This document shows positions 59,432 through 64,000 of a DNA stretch of 64,000 nucleotides, piece by piece; positions within the stretch are counted from its first letter, which is position 1, and every line of letters starts with the position of its first letter. Source of the stretch: Vigna angularis. Taxonomy: Eukaryota; Streptophyta; Magnoliopsida; Fabales; Fabaceae. Position numbers and translations under genes: made by a program. Where the stretch lies: assembly GCF_016808095.1 (NCBI RefSeq), contig NC_068970.1, positions 27,262,501 through 27,326,500 of the forward strand. The letters run 5' to 3'. Under the pieces are notes generated by a model, which did no database searches, was not told where the DNA came from, and was given only the letters and a program-made list of their open reading frames with translations.

Positions 59432-59806
59432 ATGTCGACACCTTTTGTTCAACAGCCACCATCCATAGAAATAACCCAGCAAGCATACACCACCCATTTG
59501 GATCACGGGTCGGTTGGACCTGTCATAGCGGTTCTAGCAGTCATCACCGTCTTAGGTGTCATTGCTGGCATGATTGGTAGGCTCTGTTCGGGTCGTCGGA
59601 TCATGGGTCACGGAGAGTTTGATGTAGAAACTTGGATTGAGACCAAATGCTCCTCTTGTGTCGATGGCAGAATCGCACCACCTCCTCTTCCACCTCCTCT
59701 GCCGCCGGAACCTGTCATCCAGGACTTGTCGTCTGTCCAAGCCCCTCAAGAGATCAAAGTAGAACAACATCCAAGGCAAAACTTACATGCCCACAGTGAT
59801 AGTTAA
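59432..59806 (+). CDS. Small single-pass membrane protein with proline-rich tail, function unknown
   Basis: Single-exon gene for 124 residues. A short polar N-terminus is followed by one hydrophobic helix (residues 28-49) with small-residue spacing (G42, G46, G49), then a basic GRLCSGRRIMGHG stretch. By the positive-inside rule the C-terminus should be cytosolic. Next come FDVETWIETKCSSCVDGR with a CxxC pair and a polyproline segment (82-95, APPPLPPPLPPEP). I recognise the GRLCSGRRIMGHG...CSSCVDGR pattern from unnamed plant transmembrane proteins but know of no function. Coding-like composition, a Met context of CCCATGTCG and isolation from transposon sequence support a real gene. Confidence 0.75.
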   Translation: MSTPFVQQPPSIEITQQAYTTHLDHGSVGPVIAVLAVITVLGVIAGMIGRLCSGRRIMGHGEFDVETWIETKCSSCVDGRIAPPPLPPPLPPEPVIQDLSSVQAPQEIKVEQHPRQNLHAHSDS

Positions 59807-62139
59807 TTCACTACTATTTCCTAGTTTAAGGTAGTCCTAGCTTATTGTTGATATTATATTTGAAAATGTTAAAAAGAAAGCACTTGGATCCATCAATTTA
59901 GGCAGTGACATGTTATTTTTCAATTTAAATTTACATTTTATCTAGATGATCATTAAATTAACCGTTGTTATCTGGGTAAAATATTCATTTTAATTAGAAA
60001 ATGACATCAGCATTGTCTATGCTATGATAATATAATTTATGTTCTATTGATTCTCTTAGCTTCTTCAGTTAAGTTCTTTAGAGTATCTGCATTTTTCTCC
60101 AAAGTGAGAGCTTTGAATGAGAAGTTGGTGAATTTGGTATCTCATGATGATTGTTTTTTAAAGACTTATTTTGTTCTGTTTTGAGTTACATGAAATTATG
60201 AATGGTCTTTAAAGGAGGCAGTTGAAGCTTTGAATTTCTTAGGTGAATGATTTGTTTGTTTTGAAGATGAGTTATTCAGGTGGTCCTTAGATGTTTGCAT
60301 TGAGCTTTGAATGATCACTGTTATTTTTAGTGTTTGGTAAATATTTCTCTTTTGAGTGCTTCGATGAAAATGGAGATGTTATTGATTAGAGTACTACTTT
60401 TGTGAACCATCCTCGTTGGATTCTCAGACGGTGAGCTGTGGACTAATTATGAAACATCACTTTTGGAGAGACAGAAAAGACAAAGAAAGTGTACTTTCTA
60501 GGTCTTGTTTTATTAGTCTCTACATATTTTTATGCTGCATATTTATAATTTAAATTAAGTCTGAAAAGTTAATGTGAATAGCTTACTCTTTATGTTAAAA
60601 ATGTAGGTTTTAAAATTTTAAAACAGGGGCATATATTGGTGTTTGAAACTCTATAAAAGGATCTCAATTTAGGTTTTAGTAGTCTTTTATTATACTTAAT
60701 TCAATCTAATTTATTTTTTTATTGGATTAGAGAGTTAAATAATTTGGTCACAGTTTTTAATTTCTTTTCATTATTTTTTAAAATATATCCTTTGAGTTCT
60801 AGAATAATTTTTTATTTGATTTAATTATATTATTTGATATTTGAGTAATTTAATATTTTAGATGATAAAATAATATTTATATTATTATTTTATAATTCTA
60901 GATATCTTCATGATTTAATATGCAAAGTTTGTCATTGAATCAATAAGAGGTCGAGTTTATTTTTGTCAGGTGGTACTACCATAAAAGGCTTTTTCAGGTT
61001 TGATATTGCTTTTATTGTTTGTTAATAATAATTTGACGTTATACAAGTTATATAAAATTATATTAGGAAATTTTTTTGACGTAAATTGGATCTAAGAATA
61101 TTTTATGGAAATTTACGTAAATTTCCAGTACATTAAACACAATAACAATAATAAATAAAGAGATAATTACAATAGAAACATTCATACATTTTTGTTATTA
61201 AGAGTCCAAAAAATTCAGAGATATAAAAAACATATCTTAATTACACACTTAACTCATAAAAATATCAATATAATTGGAGTAATCACCATAAACATTCACA
61301 ACCATGAGAAACCTATTAATAATAAATGGAGACATTATTAAGTTCCATAAAAACAATCGTGATTTCAATATAAGTTAAATAAAGATTTAGACAACTAATC
61401 AATAAAGCTTCCACTAGACCCATGGTTTTCACCGGAGAAGAAAGAAATTGCGCACTTAAATTTTCCAGAAAGAAGGGAGAAAGAAAAATTAATTTAGTTT
61501 GATTATATCCTATTGAGTTACCGTCTTATTCATCACAATGAATTCCTTAATTTTAAATGATTAACCAACACATTATAAATATACATATTTTATTATTAAA
61601 TTTTAATAATTCTATAATTTTTACCAATAAACTTTAAATGACATTAATTGTATTATCTAAATCTTAAAATTATACACTATATATCTTTCTGTTGACGGAT
61701 GGATTTGTGATGGCATTGATAGTAAGGTGATTTGCCGTTAGAATAAAAATTTAAATATGTTTTAAATTATTCATTTTATATTTTATTTTAGAATTATACT
61801 ACTTATGTTAATTTTATTTTTACACTTTTAATGTGAAATCCAAAAACCTTCATCTTTTGTTTTTTCTTCTTCGTAAATTTCTTCTTTTTGTTTTTACTCT
61901 TACTTCTTTATTCATTGTTCTAAATTCCATCTATTTGATTCTAACATATTATATAACAGGCCAAGAGTTTATGATCATTTTTAATTTATTAACTTCTTTA
62001 ATAAAAGTAAGTTCTTATTTGTTCTCAAAATCTTTTATTCTATTTCTATTTTTTTTTAAATTTTCATCATTCACTTTTGTTGGGTTAGTTTAGAAAAGTC
62101 ATTATCTAAATTTATTAAGTTTAATGATTCGGTAGGTAC
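59807..62139. other. 3' flank and AT-rich intergenic region
   Basis: Starts with the probable 3' UTR of the membrane-protein gene. The rest is AT-rich; the 86-codon frame at 61833-62093 is a phenylalanine/leucine-rich run of T-rich DNA and is not taken as a gene. Confidence 0.5.
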
Positions 62140-63075
62140 TAATTTTGGAGCAAAATCTTAAATAGGATCCCTACTTATTGGTTTTCTCAATTTTTGAATA
62201 ATTGAAACAAATAGAGTCATGCCGTTAAATTGGACAAACACCGTTAGACTGACGTATACGTGACATGTTGACGGTAGTGTTTTAAATGACGTGGCAAGAA
62301 TTAACTTAGTCTGACATGAATTATTGTTTTTTTAAAATTAAAGAAATTGAGAAAAGTTATTTAAACTCAGTTGTTTTTAAAAATTAGGGATTTTGTTCAT
62401 TTTAATTACACTTAGCCCCTTTGTTCGAATTAAGATTTGCAAAAATAAATTGGAGAAAACTGAGTGCTTTTTCAAATTAGGATTCCTTTAGAATCAAAGT
62501 TTGTCCTTCTCGCCGCTGATCTACATTAGAGAGAGAAACTGAAGTTAGAAAGAGACGGAGAAAGAGAAAATAACTAACTAGAATTTTTATTTACCATCCT
62601 CGTTGAACTCCATCGAACTAACTTCACATTTTCACCACGAATCCTCCATCGTCATCACGCAACATTGCCTAGACGAACCTACAACCAGATTTGTTACCCA
62701 GAAAACCTAAGACGTAGCAAACACAACAAACCCAGAATCGCGTCAGCCTCCAAAATCGTGTTTATCTTTTTCGTGCTCCATGGACGCAACCTGCAGGGAA
62801 TTCAGAACAAAAGAAGAAACCTCCAATTTGTCAAAGCAACCACCACAAATCGCCATTCAGAGTCGTGAAACAGAATCATAAAATCGTGTCACTTCGCGTA
62901 GCCCTAATTCGCGACGCAAAAGCTCATCCATAGCCACCGAGAACCTGCGAAAACCAAATTATAAACCCTAATCGTGGGTCTTCATCATGTCGTCAACATC
63001 TACATCCTCTTCAACGCAGAAGAACGATAAGCCTGGAACGTGAGTCGCGTCTTCTCCTCCATGCTCACGTGACAA
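62140..63075. mobile_element. Possible Mutator-like end and captured GC-rich sequence, cut by an LTR
   Basis: 62200-62330 has the layout of a MULE inverted repeat (…CCGTTAAATTGGACAAAC, ACGTGGCAAG), like the TIRs at 31 and 35 kb. The following 62500-63070 is richer in GC. The opposite end is not seen; the LTR-like sequence starting at 63076 may have removed or displaced it. The short frame at 62665-62868 has no recognised homologue. Confidence 0.35.
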
Positions 63076-63085
63076 TGTAAGAACC

Positions 63086-63161
<76 letters not shown>

Positions 63162-64000
63162 GATGATGGGGGTGAAAAAAAATGGATAAAAGGAATGTGA
63201 CTTTGGAGGAGAGCACGCGGATGTCCACAAATGGAGGGTCCCCTTTGCTTACTTTTGGCACATATTGATTAAAGAAAGTCAAAAATGAAAAGGGTCCAGA
63301 GGGGGACAATGATAATCATCATCTTCTTATTGGACACGACACTGAGGATGGAAGGGGACGACTGAGGTTCATCCAGCAGCACAAGGAAAGGGGATTAACT
63401 TCTTCATTTTAAGGACACATGAGGGAGGGAAGAAGAAGGGGGGAACAGAATAAGCTAGACACGGTTTAGCAGAGAGCAGAAAGCTGCAAGGGAGCTGGAA
63501 TATACACAGTCTAGTAGAGATATACAGTAGGGGTTGGACAGAGGGCTGGAACAGTAGAGGAGAAACATAGTACAGAGATTGAGGGATACTGTTGAGTCAC
63601 CTTGAACCATAGGAATTCAATTCTGGTGCTACCCAAGCGTCCGCGGAGTAGAGGGCTTCATTTCTACCGAACGTTTTCTTCTTTCCGATCGGGGCAGGTT
63701 GAGTTCTTAGCTGTGGGCAGTTGCAATAGATGTGCTTGAAGAAACCCAGGTAAGGGGAGCTAGATCCTTTTCTATAGGTTGTAGGAATAATACATGTGTT
63801 GAGATCTGTGATATTCTGTTGTTTGATGAACAATTTTGTGTTTAGAGTGACCTTGTTTCGTATGAATCTGTATGAGTGATTATAGAACTGGGTTGTTGAA
63901 AAAGGATATGGGGAAAAAAGGATAGAAATGATGCCCTGGAGTCTGGTTGCGATTCTGCATAATTCTGCAGAATGCGAAAGGTAGCGTTCGGTCAAATGGT
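63076..64000 (+). repeat. Gypsy-type LTR, truncated by the window edge
   Basis: Starts TGTAAGAACCTAAATAT, then an (AT)n tract. From 63600 it parallels 56400-56800: CAAGCGTCCGCGGAGTAGAG versus CAAAACGTCCGCAGCGTAGA, and GGTAAGGGGAGCTAGATCC versus GGTAAGGGGGAGCTAGCTTC. Same orientation as the 56.2-58.7 kb segment. The minus-strand frame 63597-63995 lies inside it and is not considered a gene. Confidence 0.65.
63089..63156. repeat. (AT)34 microsatellite
   Basis: Uninterrupted AT dinucleotide run of about 68 bp, 13 bp inside the start of the truncated LTR. Confidence 0.95.

Noticed and set aside
63085..63309. A 74-codon minus-strand frame ending in an Ile-Tyr repeat
   Set aside because: Its end is the translated AT microsatellite; the rest has no homologue and lies inside an LTR.
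1..64000. A cluster of functionally linked genes or a novel defence/biosynthetic system
   Set aside because: The four host genes (cell-wall glycosidase, translation-factor methyltransferase, secreted cysteine-rich protein, small membrane protein) are unrelated and separately structured. Everything else that I could identify is transposon or pseudogene.

Overview
This is a eukaryotic, plant nuclear window. It has split genes with GT-AG introns, AT-rich intergenic DNA and dense LTR retrotransposons and Mutator/CACTA-type DNA transposons. The coding sequences and several repeat families look like those of a papilionoid legume, probably a bean-type (phaseoloid) genus such as Phaseolus or Vigna. 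That placement rests on recalled similarity and is inference.

Layout. (1) 1-11426, plus strand: the last five exons of a plant beta-galactosidase (GH35, BGAL9-like) ending in a galactose-binding lectin domain. One intron is 8.8 kb long and holds a young but frameshifted Ty1/copia element (3443-8494). The last-but-one exon has a duplicated 3' splice site. (2) 12.2-14.4 kb: a broken O-fucosyltransferase copy and a 0.9-kb Mutator-like element. (3) 15146-28719, minus strand: a complete 16-exon gene for a METTL13-like dual methyltransferase (763 codons plus stop by my exon model). One intron is GC-AG, and several introns are filled with retrotransposon debris. (4) 30.0-37.5 kb: a gypsy-type LTR, a Mutator-like element with a perfect 9-bp target duplication, a Pack-MULE carrying host gene fragments, and a truncated WRKY copy. 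(5) 39502-39951, minus strand: a small intact secreted TPD1-like gene. (6) 40.2-49.4 kb: a repeat also present at 32-34 kb, then a very young 7.07-kb LTR element on the minus strand with 2.14-kb LTRs and no coding capacity (LARD-type). (7) 49.4-55.4 kb: a decayed Sirevirus-type copia remnant, apparently interrupted by another LTR-like block and by a CACTA-like element inside its gag. (8) 56.2-58.7 kb and 63.1 kb to the right edge: two related long LTR-like segments. Between them lies one small intact gene for a single-pass membrane protein (59432-59806).

The four host genes are unrelated in function and do not form an operon or pathway cluster. The main content is layered transposition. The best-supported structural results are the Pack-MULE whose empty site is still present 5.5 kb away in a paralogous repeat, the non-coding LTR element with almost identical LTRs, and the in-phase tandem duplication of a splice acceptor in the beta-galactosidase gene. 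I did not find a new enzymatic or defence system. All alignments and age remarks were done by eye.
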